Under the pieces are notes generated by a model that was not told the origin of the DNA, ran no database searches, and worked only from the letters and a program-made list of their open reading frames with translations. A stretch of DNA of 64,000 bases, taken from assembly GCA_963665085.2 (NCBI GenBank), contig CAXXXS010000001.1:2356001-2420000 (forward strand). The letters run 5' to 3'. Shown here piece by piece: positions 25,785 through 35,607 of the stretch. Numbering within the stretch: position 1 is the first letter of the stretch; every line of letters starts with the position of its first letter. A program made the translations under genes and the position numbers. This DNA comes from G963665085 sp963665085. Its GTDB lineage: Bacteria; Bacteroidota; Bacteroidia; Bacteroidales; JAAAOM01.

Positions 25785-26618
25785 ATGTCTGATTTACGCA
25801 AACATCCTATAGGTATTTTTGATTCAGGGTATGGTGGATTAACTGTTTTAAAAGAGATACGAAAACAGCTTCCGCAGTACGATTATATTTATTTAGGAGA
25901 TAATGCTAGAACCCCATACGGCTCTCGATCCTTTGAAACGGTTTATCAGTTTACTTTAGAAGCTGTAAAAAAAATGTTTGATATAGGCTGTTACTTAATC
26001 ATTTTAGCGTGTAATACTGCTTCGGCAAAAGCATTAAGGACAATTCAACAGAATGATTTACCTAAGATAGATCCGAATAAACGAGTGTTAGGAGTGATTA
26101 GGCCTAGCACTGAAATAGTAGGTAAGAGTACTAAAACAGGTAATATTGGGATTCTTGGCACACGTGGAACTGTAAGCTCCGAATCTTATCCTATTGAAAT
26201 AAAAAAGTTTTTTCCTGAAGTAAAGGTTTACCAACAAGCTTGCCCAATGTGGGTACCTTTGGTCGAAAATAATGAACATGACAAATCCGGCGCAGACTTT
26301 TTTATAAGCAAGTATCTTGATGCCTTATTCGAACAAAATAAAAGGATTGATACACTTGTTTTAGGATGTACACATTATCCACTTCTAATTCCAAAAATTA
26401 AGAAGTATTTATTTGGTACTGATGTAACAATATTGTCTCAGGGAGAAATAGTCGCAGAAAGCCTAAAAGACTATCTGAAAAGACATACTGAAATAGAGTC
26501 TAGATGCTCAACACAAGGGAAAATAAATTTTTACACAACAGATTCTCCTGCATTGTTCAATGCGAATGCCTCTGTGTTTTTTGGAGAAGATGTTGAGTCG
26601 CAATATATTGATCTGTGA
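25785..26618 (+). CDS. murI: Glutamate racemase
   Basis: Makes D-glutamate for the peptidoglycan stem. About 277 residues from ATG 25785 (MSDLRKHPIGIFDSGYGG). A GTG 21 bases earlier lies within the terminator hairpin and was rejected. The two catalytic cysteines are C76 in ACNTASAKAL and C195 in LGCTHYPLL, and the GIFDSGYGGLTV N-terminus is intact. Follows the ompH genes but after a terminator, so it is probably transcribed from its own promoter. Confidence 0.95.
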   Translation: MSDLRKHPIGIFDSGYGGLTVLKEIRKQLPQYDYIYLGDNARTPYGSRSFETVYQFTLEAVKKMFDIGCYLIILACNTASAKALRTIQQNDLPKIDPNKRVLGVIRPSTEIVGKSTKTGNIGILGTRGTVSSESYPIEIKKFFPEVKVYQQACPMWVPLVENNEHDKSGADFFISKYLDALFEQNKRIDTLVLGCTHYPLLIPKIKKYLFGTDVTILSQGEIVAESLKDYLKRHTEIESRCSTQGKINFYTTDSPALFNANASVFFGEDVESQYIDL

Positions 26619-26657
26619 GAATATCCCGCCAGCTTTTGTTCTGGCGAGAAAAATCAT

Positions 26658-27788
26658 TTATAAATCAATCCAGATATTACCTTCTGCATTTGATTGTATA
26701 ACACTTTCAATAAATTTCATTCCCCGAACACCATCGATAATCGTAGGAAATTCTGCTTGATTAAAACTTTCTTCTTTTATTGCCTTTGCAACTCCTTTAT
26801 AGAGATTTCCAAAGGCATCATATAGGCCTTCTGGATGGCCACTGGGAAATGTGTAACTTATTTCAGCAAGTTCCGAGTTGTATGCGTTTCCTGGTTTCAA
26901 GATTCGTCGAGGTTCTCCTTCAATAAGCATTGTTAAGAAATTGGGGTTTTCCTGTTCCCATCTTAATCCTCCTTTTGAACCATAAACAGTAATAACTATG
27001 TTGTTTTCCTCTCCTGATGCAATCTGGCTGGAGCTAATAACACCTTTGTAGTTTCCTTCAAACCTTAGAAGAACAGTACCATCAACGTCTAATTTAACGT
27101 CAGGAAGCAGGTTGTTAAGGTCAGAAAGTACTTTTGTAACCTGTGCCCCGGTTGTGTATTCAATCAGGTTAAATGCATGTACACCAATATCACCCATACA
27201 ACAAGATATGCCAGAAATTTTAGGATTTAATCTCCATGTTTTAGAAAGTAATTTTTTGTTATGAATTACAGGATTAATCCAACCTTGATAATATTGACCA
27301 TCAATTCTTTGAAGCTCTCCGATTTCGCCAGCAAGAATCATTCCCCGCATTTGTCTCACCATTGGATATCCTGTATAGGCATGAGCAAGAGCAAAAATTA
27401 GTTTTTTATCTTCAATAATATTCTGAAGTTCAATTGCTTCTTTAGATGACGTAGTAACAGGTTTCTCACAAATAATATGGAAGTTATTTTGTAATAGCTT
27501 TTTTGCCATTTCAAAATGAAGGAAATTTGGAGTAACAATGGCAACAACATTCATTCGTTCATTTTCTGGCAGTTTAATCTCTGTTTCTATCAGATCATCT
27601 ACAGTAGCGTATGTTCTTTCGAGCGGTATACCTTCCTGGATAGCAAATTGTTTTCCTGCTTCATAATCAGCATCGAAAGCTCCACCAACAAGTTCAAATT
27701 GATTTGAAATTCGGGCAGCTACTCGGTGTGTTTTTCCAATGAATGCACCAATTCCGCCACCAATCATTCCTAATTTTAATTTTTTCAT
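26658..27788 (-). CDS. Gfo/Idh/MocA-family oxidoreductase
   Basis: 376-residue NAD(P)-dependent sugar-type oxidoreductase. The N-terminal Rossmann domain (GMIGGGIGAFIGKTHR) is followed by the family ICEKPVT motif and, in the C-terminal domain, a DIGVHAFNLIEY segment. There is no signal peptide. The substrate cannot be told from sequence; relatives act on inositols, glucose derivatives or amino sugars. Monocistronic, convergent with murI and isolated from sugar-catabolism genes. Confidence 0.9.
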   Translation of the reverse strand: MKKLKLGMIGGGIGAFIGKTHRVAARISNQFELVGGAFDADYEAGKQFAIQEGIPLERTYATVDDLIETEIKLPENERMNVVAIVTPNFLHFEMAKKLLQNNFHIICEKPVTTSSKEAIELQNIIEDKKLIFALAHAYTGYPMVRQMRGMILAGEIGELQRIDGQYYQGWINPVIHNKKLLSKTWRLNPKISGISCCMGDIGVHAFNLIEYTTGAQVTKVLSDLNNLLPDVKLDVDGTVLLRFEGNYKGVISSSQIASGEENNIVITVYGSKGGLRWEQENPNFLTMLIEGEPRRILKPGNAYNSELAEISYTFPSGHPEGLYDAFGNLYKGVAKAIKEESFNQAEFPTIIDGVRGMKFIESVIQSNAEGNIWIDL

Positions 27789-27949
27789 GGTTAGATATTT
27801 GAGTATAGTTATATAATCTTTTTAAAGAAAGATTACTTGAATAAAATAAGGATGAAAATTTAAGGAATAATTTGAATTTTATTTCGAAGAAATAGAAGTA
27901 AAATAAATGAATTGTTGTTTTTTTAATTAGGTGGATTATTATAAGAGAA

Positions 27950-27987
27950 TCACGAACTCATAAATAAGATTATCCATGAATTCGTGA
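27950..27987 (-). terminator. Hairpin downstream of the gldAFG-DUF4340 operon
   Basis: TCACGAACTCAT (27950-27961) pairs with ATGAATTCGTGA (27976-27987) with one mismatch and a 14-base loop. It lies 17 bases beyond the DUF4340 stop on the minus strand. The U-tract is weak, so it may instead be a dispersed palindromic repeat. Confidence 0.5.
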
Positions 27988-28003
27988 ATATTTTGTTTGT
28001 TTT

Positions 28004-28984
28004 TTAATCAGCTTGATTATTCATCAATTTACTTTTCCCAATAAACATCTTATTAGCCAAATCTGCTTCTTCTCCACTAAAATAAACTTCTTTGTTTTGA
28101 GAGCTGGATACTAATAAATTATTTGAATTGGTAGAATAAGCATTTACTATTATTGGCTCAAGTAGATTTTCTCCTTCAATTTTTAAAGAATAAACAGGAT
28201 TTGTTGCTTGATTATTTTCAATAAAAGCTGATGAATTAAGATTGGAGATGTTTTTTAAATATTCATTTACAGATAAAGAATCAGCTAATATTCCATCAAT
28301 TTTCCATTTTTCATTTTCTTTATAGATTGAGTAAGAGCTATCAGGATACGTAAATGATAAACGATTCCAATCAAATCGATTTGATTTAACGACAGTTTTA
28401 TTTCTAAAATCATTAATACCTCTATCGAAAATCATAGAAAGGAATCCTTCAACGCTGTAAACTTCTTCTTCGTCTCCCCTACGAACATATGTTAGCATTG
28501 TGCCTTGTGGCATACCCCCATATTGTTGAAGAGCTTGATTCTTTGATTGAATATAGGAAAATTTACCCAGGTAAATGTTCAGCTTTTTTTTACCAACCCA
28601 GGCTGTCACTATTGTTGCGCTAGAATCTGTTACTTCGAATTTATCCCATTGCGATTTATCTTTTGCAGCAATACGGATAGGTTTCATACGTTGTAGTTCT
28701 GCTAATAAATTATTCACGATATCAGAAACAGCAACAAAAGATTTTCCTTCGGATTGTACGTTCCATGAATTGTTTTCTTTAACTAAGGTTACTTTTGCTT
28801 TATCAGTCCCTTTGGGATTTATCTCAAGAGAAGTTATTGAAGTTGTGTCGAGATCAAATATATCTTCGCGTAAAGTTGATGAACGATCCCCTTTTTTTGA
28901 ATCAGTAAGGAATACAACACCAACACCAACTAATAAAATAACAAAAACAAGAATTAATTTCTTATTATTAACATTATTAAACAT
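28004..28984 (-). CDS. DUF4340-domain protein of the gld-like ABC operon
   Basis: 326 residues with an N-terminal membrane segment (about 8-26) and a large extracytoplasmic part. The body (about 45-290) shows two similar beta-rich halves (ISLEINPKGTDKAKVTLVKENNSWNV and RLSFTYPDSSYSIYKENEKWKI), the DUF4340 pattern. Its start overlaps the end of gldG by 8 bases, so it is the last gene of the operon. DUF4340 proteins usually accompany GldG-like ABC genes, perhaps as a periplasmic partner; function is unknown. Confidence 0.85.
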   Translation of the reverse strand: MFNNVNNKKLILVFVILLVGVGVVFLTDSKKGDRSSTLREDIFDLDTTSITSLEINPKGTDKAKVTLVKENNSWNVQSEGKSFVAVSDIVNNLLAELQRMKPIRIAAKDKSQWDKFEVTDSSATIVTAWVGKKKLNIYLGKFSYIQSKNQALQQYGGMPQGTMLTYVRRGDEEEVYSVEGFLSMIFDRGINDFRNKTVVKSNRFDWNRLSFTYPDSSYSIYKENEKWKIDGILADSLSVNEYLKNISNLNSSAFIENNQATNPVYSLKIEGENLLEPIIVNAYSTNSNNLLVSSSQNKEVYFSGEEADLANKMFIGKSKLMNNQAD

Positions 28985-30494
28985 AATCTTCCTCCATTCT
29001 TTTTATTCGTAAATTCTGACGATGTTGTGCCCTGAAAATTCCAAATACGATAATCAAAATAATAGGCAGTAAGAAGTTTAAATATTTAAGAAATGTACGT
29101 TTGCCATCTTCAAGTTCGTCAATGGGTCTCGAAGTAACCCCTTTTGTGCGTAATTCTATAAGTCCTGTATCATCAGATAACCAATCAATACCATTAACCA
29201 TTAGACTGATGTTGTCTGGTGTAAAAGGGGAATTTTGTTGTTGACTACCAACAGGGAAATCTCCATCTGCAACGACAACCATACGTGTTTTTGTGTTTCC
29301 CGCCAGATTTCCTTCTAAAGCAGCAGCAACTGTCAAATAAGAAAGAGGGAAATCATCGTCACTCCATTCTTTCATAATATCAATATATCCGGGAGCTGGT
29401 TCTATTCCAGCATACTCAGAGGATTGTATAATAGGAGTGAACTTAACAGATGAATCTCCTGAAAAATCAATACTACTGACAAACTGAAAAGGAATTTGCT
29501 CTAGCCCAGATGTTATAGGATGATCTGTAAAATTTATCATTGTCGGGAAATAAGGAAACTGTAATTGTTGCTGAACCATAAATGGACCTTGTTGCATTTG
29601 TACTCCTACATAGTTTGCGTTTTGGTCAATAACAAAATCGGGATTTACATCAATTCCTTTTTCAGCTAACCAATTTTCTAAACCTGTGTTTACTGATTCA
29701 CCGGATTGAGACTGGTTAAGATTAGCATCTACTCTATTCATCGCCACGAATATTCCTTTTCCTGAAGATAAAAACTTGTCTAACTGTTGAAGATGATTTG
29801 CAGGAAATGAATCTTTTGGGGCAACGATTGCCAAAGCTGAAAATTTATCAAGTTCATTTGTAGTATCTGATAAAATTACCGTCTGAACCTGGTATAATAT
29901 ACTTAAAGAGTAAAGTACTTGTTGAATTTGTTGAAGAGGTGTCTCTCCATGTCCTTGTAAAATTCCAACCAGGGGTTTTTCAATAACTGAAAGTTTTTTA
30001 ATGTTAGAGGTTAAATTATACTCCATTCCTGATGTTGATTGGATAATAGGAATTACTTCTGAATTCTCACCTAGTTGAATTTCAGCACCCATATAAGCTT
30101 TTTGGATTTTTACTTCATCTTTTTCCCGTCCCTGAATCTGGGCTTGTAAGATACCTTTCTGAATTACTTCTTGTTCTTTCTGGTCATTTTCTAAAGGATT
30201 TACAAATTCATAAACAACCATTCCTTTAGAAATGCTCTCATATTCGGTAAGCATATCTTTAAAGTCTCTTCTTAGTGATGCATAATCCGGCGGTAGATTT
30301 TCAGAAAAGTATGCTGTTATGGTTACAGGTTCTGTAAGTGATTCAAGTATGTCTTTTGTTGCCTCGCTAAGCGTATATCGATCATCCTCTGTGAGATCGA
30401 GTCGCAAAAAGAAGCGATTGGCAAGAATATTTAATAATACAACTACTCCAATTATAAATATTACCGTAGTTATTAATGTATTTTTTGATTTCAT
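28977..30494 (-). CDS. gldG: GldG-like ABC transporter auxiliary membrane protein
   Basis: 505 residues with one transmembrane segment near each end (about 7-27 and 472-490) and a large intervening extracytoplasmic domain of the ABC_transp_aux/GldG type (motifs RFFLRLDLTEDDRYTLSEATKDIL and GILQGHGETPL). In Flavobacterium GldG works with GldA and GldF in an ABC complex needed for gliding. It lies 12 bases after gldF and overlaps the DUF4340 gene. Homologous triplets occur in non-gliding bacteria, so gliding is not implied. Confidence 0.88.
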   Translation of the reverse strand: MKSKNTLITTVIFIIGVVVLLNILANRFFLRLDLTEDDRYTLSEATKDILESLTEPVTITAYFSENLPPDYASLRRDFKDMLTEYESISKGMVVYEFVNPLENDQKEQEVIQKGILQAQIQGREKDEVKIQKAYMGAEIQLGENSEVIPIIQSTSGMEYNLTSNIKKLSVIEKPLVGILQGHGETPLQQIQQVLYSLSILYQVQTVILSDTTNELDKFSALAIVAPKDSFPANHLQQLDKFLSSGKGIFVAMNRVDANLNQSQSGESVNTGLENWLAEKGIDVNPDFVIDQNANYVGVQMQQGPFMVQQQLQFPYFPTMINFTDHPITSGLEQIPFQFVSSIDFSGDSSVKFTPIIQSSEYAGIEPAPGYIDIMKEWSDDDFPLSYLTVAAALEGNLAGNTKTRMVVVADGDFPVGSQQQNSPFTPDNISLMVNGIDWLSDDTGLIELRTKGVTSRPIDELEDGKRTFLKYLNFLLPIILIIVFGIFRAQHRQNLRIKRMEEDYV

Positions 30495-30506
30495 CTTTCT
30501 TTCTTT

Positions 30507-31232
30507 TTAATCGATAACATTTCGTTTAGCCAGGTTTACTTCCGATGCGAATAGTCCAATAAAAATTATTGACAAGAAATAAATCACATCTTTAGAATCT
30601 ATTACGCCACGGGTAATTGAACTATAATGTGTGGAAATACTTAGATAATCCATTACACTTCCTATTAATCCACTGAAGTTTCTGGCGATAATTCCAAATA
30701 ATAGGTGGAAGAAAATTCCAATAAATAATGCAAGTAGAAATGAGACGATTTGGTTATTAGTAATACTACTAGCAAAAACACCAATACTAATGTAAGCAGC
30801 GCTCATTAAAATGAGACCAAGGTAGCCGGTCCAAACAGCGCCATGGTCAATGGGACCAATACTTGCAACTGTAAGATAGTAGGGGAGTGTTAATCCCAAA
30901 GCAATTGCAATTAATAATAAAGTAGAAAGGAACTTACCCGATACAACCTGCCAATCGCTGACAGGTTTTGTTAATAGTATTTCCAATGTGCCGGAACTTT
31001 TTTCTTCAGCCAATAAACGCATTGTTAATGCAGGAATAAAGAAAAACAGAGTCCAATAAGCAACATCAAAAAAGGATTGAAGGCTGGCCTGCTTCACCAT
31101 AAAAACATCCCGACCATAAAGCCAGGTAAAGAAACCGCTAAAACCTAAAAAGGCTATAATCATTATATATGCGAGCAACGAATCAAAGAAAGAACGAAGC
31201 TCTCGTTTTGCAATTATCCAAATTTGTTGCAT
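30507..31232 (-). CDS. gldF: GldF-like ABC-2 permease
   Basis: 241-residue integral membrane protein with about six hydrophobic segments, of the ABC-2 type. Hallmarks are the N-terminal AKRELRSFFDSLLAYI and the MRLLAEEKSSGTLEILLTKPVSDWQVVSGKF loop that contacts the ATPase. Lies 19 bases after gldA and 12 before gldG. Substrate unknown. Confidence 0.9.
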   Translation of the reverse strand: MQQIWIIAKRELRSFFDSLLAYIMIIAFLGFSGFFTWLYGRDVFMVKQASLQSFFDVAYWTLFFFIPALTMRLLAEEKSSGTLEILLTKPVSDWQVVSGKFLSTLLLIAIALGLTLPYYLTVASIGPIDHGAVWTGYLGLILMSAAYISIGVFASSITNNQIVSFLLALFIGIFFHLLFGIIARNFSGLIGSVMDYLSISTHYSSITRGVIDSKDVIYFLSIIFIGLFASEVNLAKRNVID

Positions 31233-31251
31233 TGTATTTTCTTTTTAATTC

Positions 31252-32181
31252 TTAGTTTAAAGTTAATTGACGGAAAACATCTTCGAGTTTTGTTTCTGTT
31301 GGAGTTAATTCGGTTAAATACCAACCTTTATCAACACATAGTTTAAAGATATCTTTGCGTGATGTTAAATCAGGTTTCGACTGAACTTCAAATGTATTAT
31401 CACTTTTCGAAATAAAGTCGACAAGGCCAACTGACTCAATGTTTTGAATAGCCTGGTAAACTTCATTTGCTTCTCCGCCTTCAATGGTAACTTTTAAGAT
31501 TTCCCGACCTTGAGATTGTTTTCTTAGATCGGCAGAAGTGCCATCGGCAACAATTTTTCCTTTATTGATAATAAGAATTCTGTCGCATGTAGCTTCTACC
31601 TCTGCAAGAATATGAGAACTTAGAATAACAGTTTTTTCTTTTCCTATTTTTCTTATTAACTCCCTTATTTCTACAATTTGGTTAGGATCAAGACCAGTAG
31701 TAGGTTCATCAAGGATAAGAACATCCGGATCATGAATTAAAGCTTGAGCAAGCCCAACTCTTTGTTTGTACCCCTTAGATAGTTCACGGATTTTTTTATG
31801 TTTTTCTCCTTGTAGACCACAAATTGAAACCATCCCAAGAATTCGGTCTTTGATTTTAGATTTTTCTACACCCTGAAGTTCAGCAGCAAACTGCAGATAA
31901 TCAATAACAGCCATGTCAGGATATAACGGATTGGATTCCGGAAGATATCCTATGTTTTTTTTAATTTCATTTTGATTCTCTTTAATAGAAAATCCTCCAA
32001 CTTTTATATCTCCTTCGTTTGGAGAAATATAACAAGTTATCGCTTTCATGGTTGTCGTTTTTCCTGCACCATTAGGGCCAAGAAAACCAAGTACTTCACC
32101 TGTTTTTACAGTAAATGATACATTGTCGACGGCCTTTTGCAGACCGTACTTTTTGGTAATATTATTTACAACAATATCCAT
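31252..32181 (-). CDS. gldA: GldA-like ABC ATP-binding protein
   Basis: 309-residue ATPase: Walker A GPNGAGKTT (about 35-43), Q-loop GYLPESNPLYPDM, signature LSKGYKQR, Walker B VLILDEPTTGLDP and the switch His in SSHILAEV. The C-terminal extension of about 80 residues after the ATPase is usual for ABC-2 partners. It is the first gene of a four-gene operon with a permease, GldG-like protein and DUF4340 protein. Confidence 0.92.
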   Translation of the reverse strand: MDIVVNNITKKYGLQKAVDNVSFTVKTGEVLGFLGPNGAGKTTTMKAITCYISPNEGDIKVGGFSIKENQNEIKKNIGYLPESNPLYPDMAVIDYLQFAAELQGVEKSKIKDRILGMVSICGLQGEKHKKIRELSKGYKQRVGLAQALIHDPDVLILDEPTTGLDPNQIVEIRELIRKIGKEKTVILSSHILAEVEATCDRILIINKGKIVADGTSADLRKQSQGREILKVTIEGGEANEVYQAIQNIESVGLVDFISKSDNTFEVQSKPDLTSRKDIFKLCVDKGWYLTELTPTETKLEDVFRQLTLN

Positions 32182-32277
32182 TGCAATAATTTTTAAATTA
32201 CAATAACAATAAAAATATACCCAAAGTAATATACGAGGGATTAATTAGAAAAATGCTTTAACATTTTTTAAGAAAAA

Positions 32278-32469
32278 TCAGGCTGCTGAATTTGCAAAGA
32301 GCTCGGAAATAATATCAGGATGTTTATCTGAAAATTCTTGATAAACCCATTCGGAAAGGAGGGCAATTTCAACGGGACTTAGCCATTTCAGGGATTTTAG
32401 AAGTTCTTTTCTAAATAATTCTTTATCCGTACTAACGTTTTTCAATACAATTTTTTGGTGCTCTAACAT
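32278..32469 (-). CDS. Small helical protein of unknown function
   Basis: 63 residues, no signal peptide or membrane segment, mostly helical (ELLKSLKWLSPVEIALLSEWVYQEF). The reading frame has a good ATG and protein-like composition, and lies upstream of gldA on the same strand, separated by 96 bases. A 16-base palindrome (TGTATAATTATATACA, 32481-32496) lies 11 bases before its start and may be an operator or a promoter with dyad symmetry. I do not recognise the family. Confidence 0.55.
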   Translation of the reverse strand: MLEHQKIVLKNVSTDKELFRKELLKSLKWLSPVEIALLSEWVYQEFSDKHPDIISELFANSAA

Positions 32470-32777
32470 AATTATTTTTTTGTATAATTATATACACAAA
32501 ACAAAACGAAAAATTGCAATAAAATGTTATAGAAAAAACCAATTTTATGTTAAATAATTATGAAGGTTTTATCATGTAATTATTGCAAAAAGAGTTGTTG
32601 CGTGTATTTCAAAGAATTTCCTTTTTTCAAACAAACATAATGCCATTAACTTCTTTTCTGCAAGTTTGTCTATGATTATACAGGTTAAAAATATATTTGA
32701 ATAATTTTTTAAGGAAATAGTTTGGTCGTATTACATTATCTTCGTTTTATAAGAACATAAAGTTATTGCTGCGATTT
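32470..32777. promoter_or_regulatory. Divergent intergenic region with palindrome
   Basis: A 308-base gap between two divergent genes. Apart from the palindrome TGTATAATTATATACA (32481-32496) near the small minus-strand gene, it is AT-rich and shows no gene, tRNA or strong hairpin. No confident -33/-7 promoter pair was found for the methyltransferase gene. Confidence 0.35.
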
Positions 32778-33716
32778 ATGAAGAAGTGGATTTTAAAAGC
32801 AATTATTCAAAAAACAATTTCTTATTTACCTTTTAGTTTTAGGTTAAACTTTTTTTTTCAGAAGTACATAACCAAAGGAGTAAATCTTACAGATGAATTT
32901 TTCTATGACAAAGTAAATCATGCCAGTGAGCATTTAAAAGGATTTGAGAATTGTTCTGGTAAAAAAGTGCCTGAATCTACTTTAGAATTGGGAACAGGAT
33001 GGTATCCGGTTGTGCCTGTTTGTTTTTATCTTGCAGGATCTGATAAAATTTATTCTGTCGATATTTCATATCATCTATCAAAAGAGAGAATAGATACAAC
33101 TCTAAAACATTTTATTGAAAGTTTTAATCAAGGTCTTTTAGAAAATTATATTTCAATTCAAAAAGAAAGGTTAAACGAACTTAACAAAATAATTGAAGTA
33201 ATCAATAATCTGACTTTGTCAGAAATTCTCGAGAAATTAAATATTGTGTATCTTGTTGAAGATGCAAGAAAACTTACATTACCTGATGATTCCATAGAAC
33301 TTATTAGCTCCAACAATACATTTGAACATATTTATCCTGATATTTTAATTCCAATACTTCAAGAGTTTAAGAGAATAGTGAAAAAAAAGAAGGGGGTTAT
33401 GTCTCATTTTATTGATATGTCAGATCATTTTGCTCATTTCGATATGTCTATTACTATTTATAATTTTTTAAGGTTCTCTGATAAGGCGTGGAAAAGAATC
33501 GATAATAGTGTTCAGCCACAGAATAGGTTGAGAATAAATGATTATCGAAGGATTTATGCAGATTTGTTGTTGCCGGTAACAAATGAGTCTTACAGAGAAG
33601 GAGATATTAATGCATTAAAAAAAGTTAAGTTAGATGTCAGGTTTAAGGATATTCCTTTGAAAGAATTAGCGACAAGTCATTGCCAATTTATATCATTAAT
33701 CAATGCTCTCGATTGA
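32778..33716 (+). CDS. Class I SAM-dependent methyltransferase-like protein
   Basis: About 312 residues from ATG 32778; a TTG four codons earlier is less likely. The SAM-binding pattern is visible: LELGTGWYPVVP (motif I) followed by YSVDIS, then LVEDARKLTLPDDSIELISSNNTFEHI (motifs for adenine binding and the post-II region). Methyl acceptor unknown. The 3' end overlaps the convergent glycosyltransferase gene by 21 bases. It could modify a surface glycan, but that rests only on proximity. Confidence 0.75.
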   Translation: MKKWILKAIIQKTISYLPFSFRLNFFFQKYITKGVNLTDEFFYDKVNHASEHLKGFENCSGKKVPESTLELGTGWYPVVPVCFYLAGSDKIYSVDISYHLSKERIDTTLKHFIESFNQGLLENYISIQKERLNELNKIIEVINNLTLSEILEKLNIVYLVEDARKLTLPDDSIELISSNNTFEHIYPDILIPILQEFKRIVKKKKGVMSHFIDMSDHFAHFDMSITIYNFLRFSDKAWKRIDNSVQPQNRLRINDYRRIYADLLLPVTNESYREGDINALKKVKLDVRFKDIPLKELATSHCQFISLINALD

Positions 33717-34817
33717 TTTCCAGAATTTTGATGCAGATTCATCCCAGCTAAAATCCTGAACTCTTTTTCTTCCATTATTTATAAGTCTTTCTCGAAGTTC
33801 ATAATCAGAAGAGAGCTGTATTATTCCTTTTTCGATAGAATCTATAGAGTTAGGATCGGCATAAATTGCAGCATCTTGTGCAACTTCAGGTAATGACGTA
33901 ACATTGGATGTTAGAATCGGAATATTACACTTCATTGCTTCAACTAAAGGGATTCCAAAACCTTCGTGATATGGAACAAAAAGTAATCCCTCTGATGCAG
34001 CCAGGAGTTTTACCAGATATTGTTTGTCAAGGCGTCCCATAAATCGAATTAATTCAGGATGTTTTAGTTTCTTTAGTGAGTTGTTAATTTCAGTTTGACC
34101 AAATTTGTGATTACCGATAATTACCAAGTCAAATTTTTGACTGCTTGTTGATATAAAATTATCGAAGGCAGTCAATAAGTTAACGATATTCTTTCTGGGT
34201 AAAATCGTCCCGATAAAAATGAAATAGTTATTTGTTAGTTTAAATTCTGTTTTTATTTCAGATTTTTCTTTATCGGAAATTGGATTAAATTCATCTGAGA
34301 CACTGTTGTAAACAACATCAATTTTATTTTTATCTATTTGATAATTATCAATAATGTCATTTCTGGAAAATTCCGAAACGGTTATAATCTTATCCGCTTT
34401 GTTGGCATAAAGAGGAAAAAAATAGTTGTAATACCAGGAAGCAATCTTAGGAAGCTCGTCTGGTCTGTGTTTAAAATTGATGTCATGAATAACGGTTAAA
34501 CTTTTTATCGGTGATGATAACGATAGAAAACCATCAGGAGAAATGAATAGATCACATTTAAACTTTCTGATAACACTAGGAATTTTTTGTTCAAGCCAAT
34601 AATACCATAAGAATGGATGCCTTGTAGGAGGTGAGACAACAACTGGTTCTATGTTCGAGTCGTAAATAAAATCTTTGTCATAAGGTCTGTCAAACAAGAA
34701 GACAAAATCAACTTCAGGATGGTTTCGAGTAATTCTTTTAAAAATTTCATCGGTAAAAATTCCTGTTCCATCTAACTTGTTTTTCAACAGAAGACGTGTA
34801 TTTACAGCTATTCGCAT
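33696..34817 (-). CDS. Glycosyltransferase family 4 (GT-B fold)
   Basis: 373-residue GT4-type enzyme. The N-terminal domain begins MRIAVNTRLLLKNKLDGTGIFTDEIFKRI. The C-terminal domain carries FIGTILPRKNI and the catalytic EGFGIPLVEAM (E-x7-E) motif. Likely adds hexose to lipopolysaccharide or an exopolysaccharide, but only one glycosyltransferase is present here. A -7 element (TAGGTTTG) precedes it at 34832-34839. Confidence 0.9.
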   Translation of the reverse strand: MRIAVNTRLLLKNKLDGTGIFTDEIFKRITRNHPEVDFVFLFDRPYDKDFIYDSNIEPVVVSPPTRHPFLWYYWLEQKIPSVIRKFKCDLFISPDGFLSLSSPIKSLTVIHDINFKHRPDELPKIASWYYNYFFPLYANKADKIITVSEFSRNDIIDNYQIDKNKIDVVYNSVSDEFNPISDKEKSEIKTEFKLTNNYFIFIGTILPRKNIVNLLTAFDNFISTSSQKFDLVIIGNHKFGQTEINNSLKKLKHPELIRFMGRLDKQYLVKLLAASEGLLFVPYHEGFGIPLVEAMKCNIPILTSNVTSLPEVAQDAAIYADPNSIDSIEKGIIQLSSDYELRERLINNGRKRVQDFSWDESASKFWKSIESID

Positions 34818-34831
34818 TCTATTTTTTTATT

Positions 34832-34839
34832 CAAACCTA
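34832..34839 (-). promoter_or_regulatory. Bacteroidota -7 element for the glycosyltransferase
   Basis: TAGGTTTG on the minus strand matches TAnnTTTG, 14 bases before the ATG. There is no evident -33 box. Confidence 0.35.
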
Positions 34840-34862
34840 CATAATTAAAAATAATAAAAAAA

Positions 34863-34888
34863 TCCCGCAGTGAATACTCACTACGGGA
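34863..34888 (-). terminator. Rho-independent terminator of the yceI-like gene
   Basis: On the minus strand, an 11-base stem (TCCCGTAGTGA / TCACTGCGGGA, one U-G pair) with a 4-base loop is followed by seven T residues (34856-34862). It ends the transcript 33 bases after the gene. Confidence 0.8.
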
Positions 34889-34920
34889 ATGCAATAAAAT
34901 AGTCTTGAAAACAAATATTT

Positions 34921-35607
34921 TTATACTTTATCAACTTTTAATTCAATAGCTATAGCCATATCATCTTTGATAAAGTCGTCTTTTAGATTTTCTATTACTT
35001 TTTTTGATTTATAATTTAAACCCCATTCTGTTCTATCAATAATAAATTGGTTTGTTTTTGTTGATATTGAATTGCCGGAAACAGTTACCATTGCCGGAAA
35101 ATTTATAGGTTTTGTAATTCCTTTCATGGTTAAATTCCCGGTAATATTATGTGTTGGAGAAAAATCTTCTTCCGAATTTTGATTTACCCCATTGCTGATA
35201 GGGGTTACCTCTGTAATTTTAAATCTTGCAGTTGGAAATTCTTCAACATCGAAAAATTCTTTTGATTTTAAATGACTAACTAATCTTGAATTGGTTTTTT
35301 CATTCTCAATATCAAGGCATTCAATTGAGTTTAGATCAAAATCGAAAAACCCTCCCATAAGCTTACCATTGTGAAGGCCTAGTTCCCCTTTTGTTATTTT
35401 TACAGTACCATTATGTTTGCCAATAGGTTCGTAACCTTCCCATTTTATGATACTTTCGTCTTTGTTTAAAACATAATCAGCAAATACAACTGGTGGTTCT
35501 GCAGCTAGTGCAACAGAAGCACTAATAAGGTCTCCTTCCTGTGTTTGAGAGCAACTTTGCAATACTACTGCAATTACTCCTACTGTTAAAAAAGATAATA
35601 TTCTCAT
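34921..35607 (-). CDS. YceI-family lipoprotein
   Basis: 228 residues: lipoprotein signal with lipobox LQSC (Cys 19), then a YceI lipocalin-like beta-barrel (about 45-225: DESIIKWEGYEPIGKHNGTVKITKGEL, RLVSHLKSKEFFDVEEFPTARFKI, NLTMKGITKPINFPA, DRTEWGLNYKS). YceI proteins bind isoprenoid or polyunsaturated chains in the periplasm. A strong terminator follows; no partner such as a cytochrome b561 is adjacent. Confidence 0.92.
   Translation of the reverse strand: MRILSFLTVGVIAVVLQSCSQTQEGDLISASVALAAEPPVVFADYVLNKDESIIKWEGYEPIGKHNGTVKITKGELGLHNGKLMGGFFDFDLNSIECLDIENEKTNSRLVSHLKSKEFFDVEEFPTARFKITEVTPISNGVNQNSEEDFSPTHNITGNLTMKGITKPINFPAMVTVSGNSISTKTNQFIIDRTEWGLNYKSKKVIENLKDDFIKDDMAIAIELKVDKV

Noticed and set aside
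28004..32181. Evidence for gliding motility
   Set aside because: Only gldA, gldF and gldG homologues are present; these also occur in non-gliding Bacteroidota, and gldK-N or spr genes are not seen.
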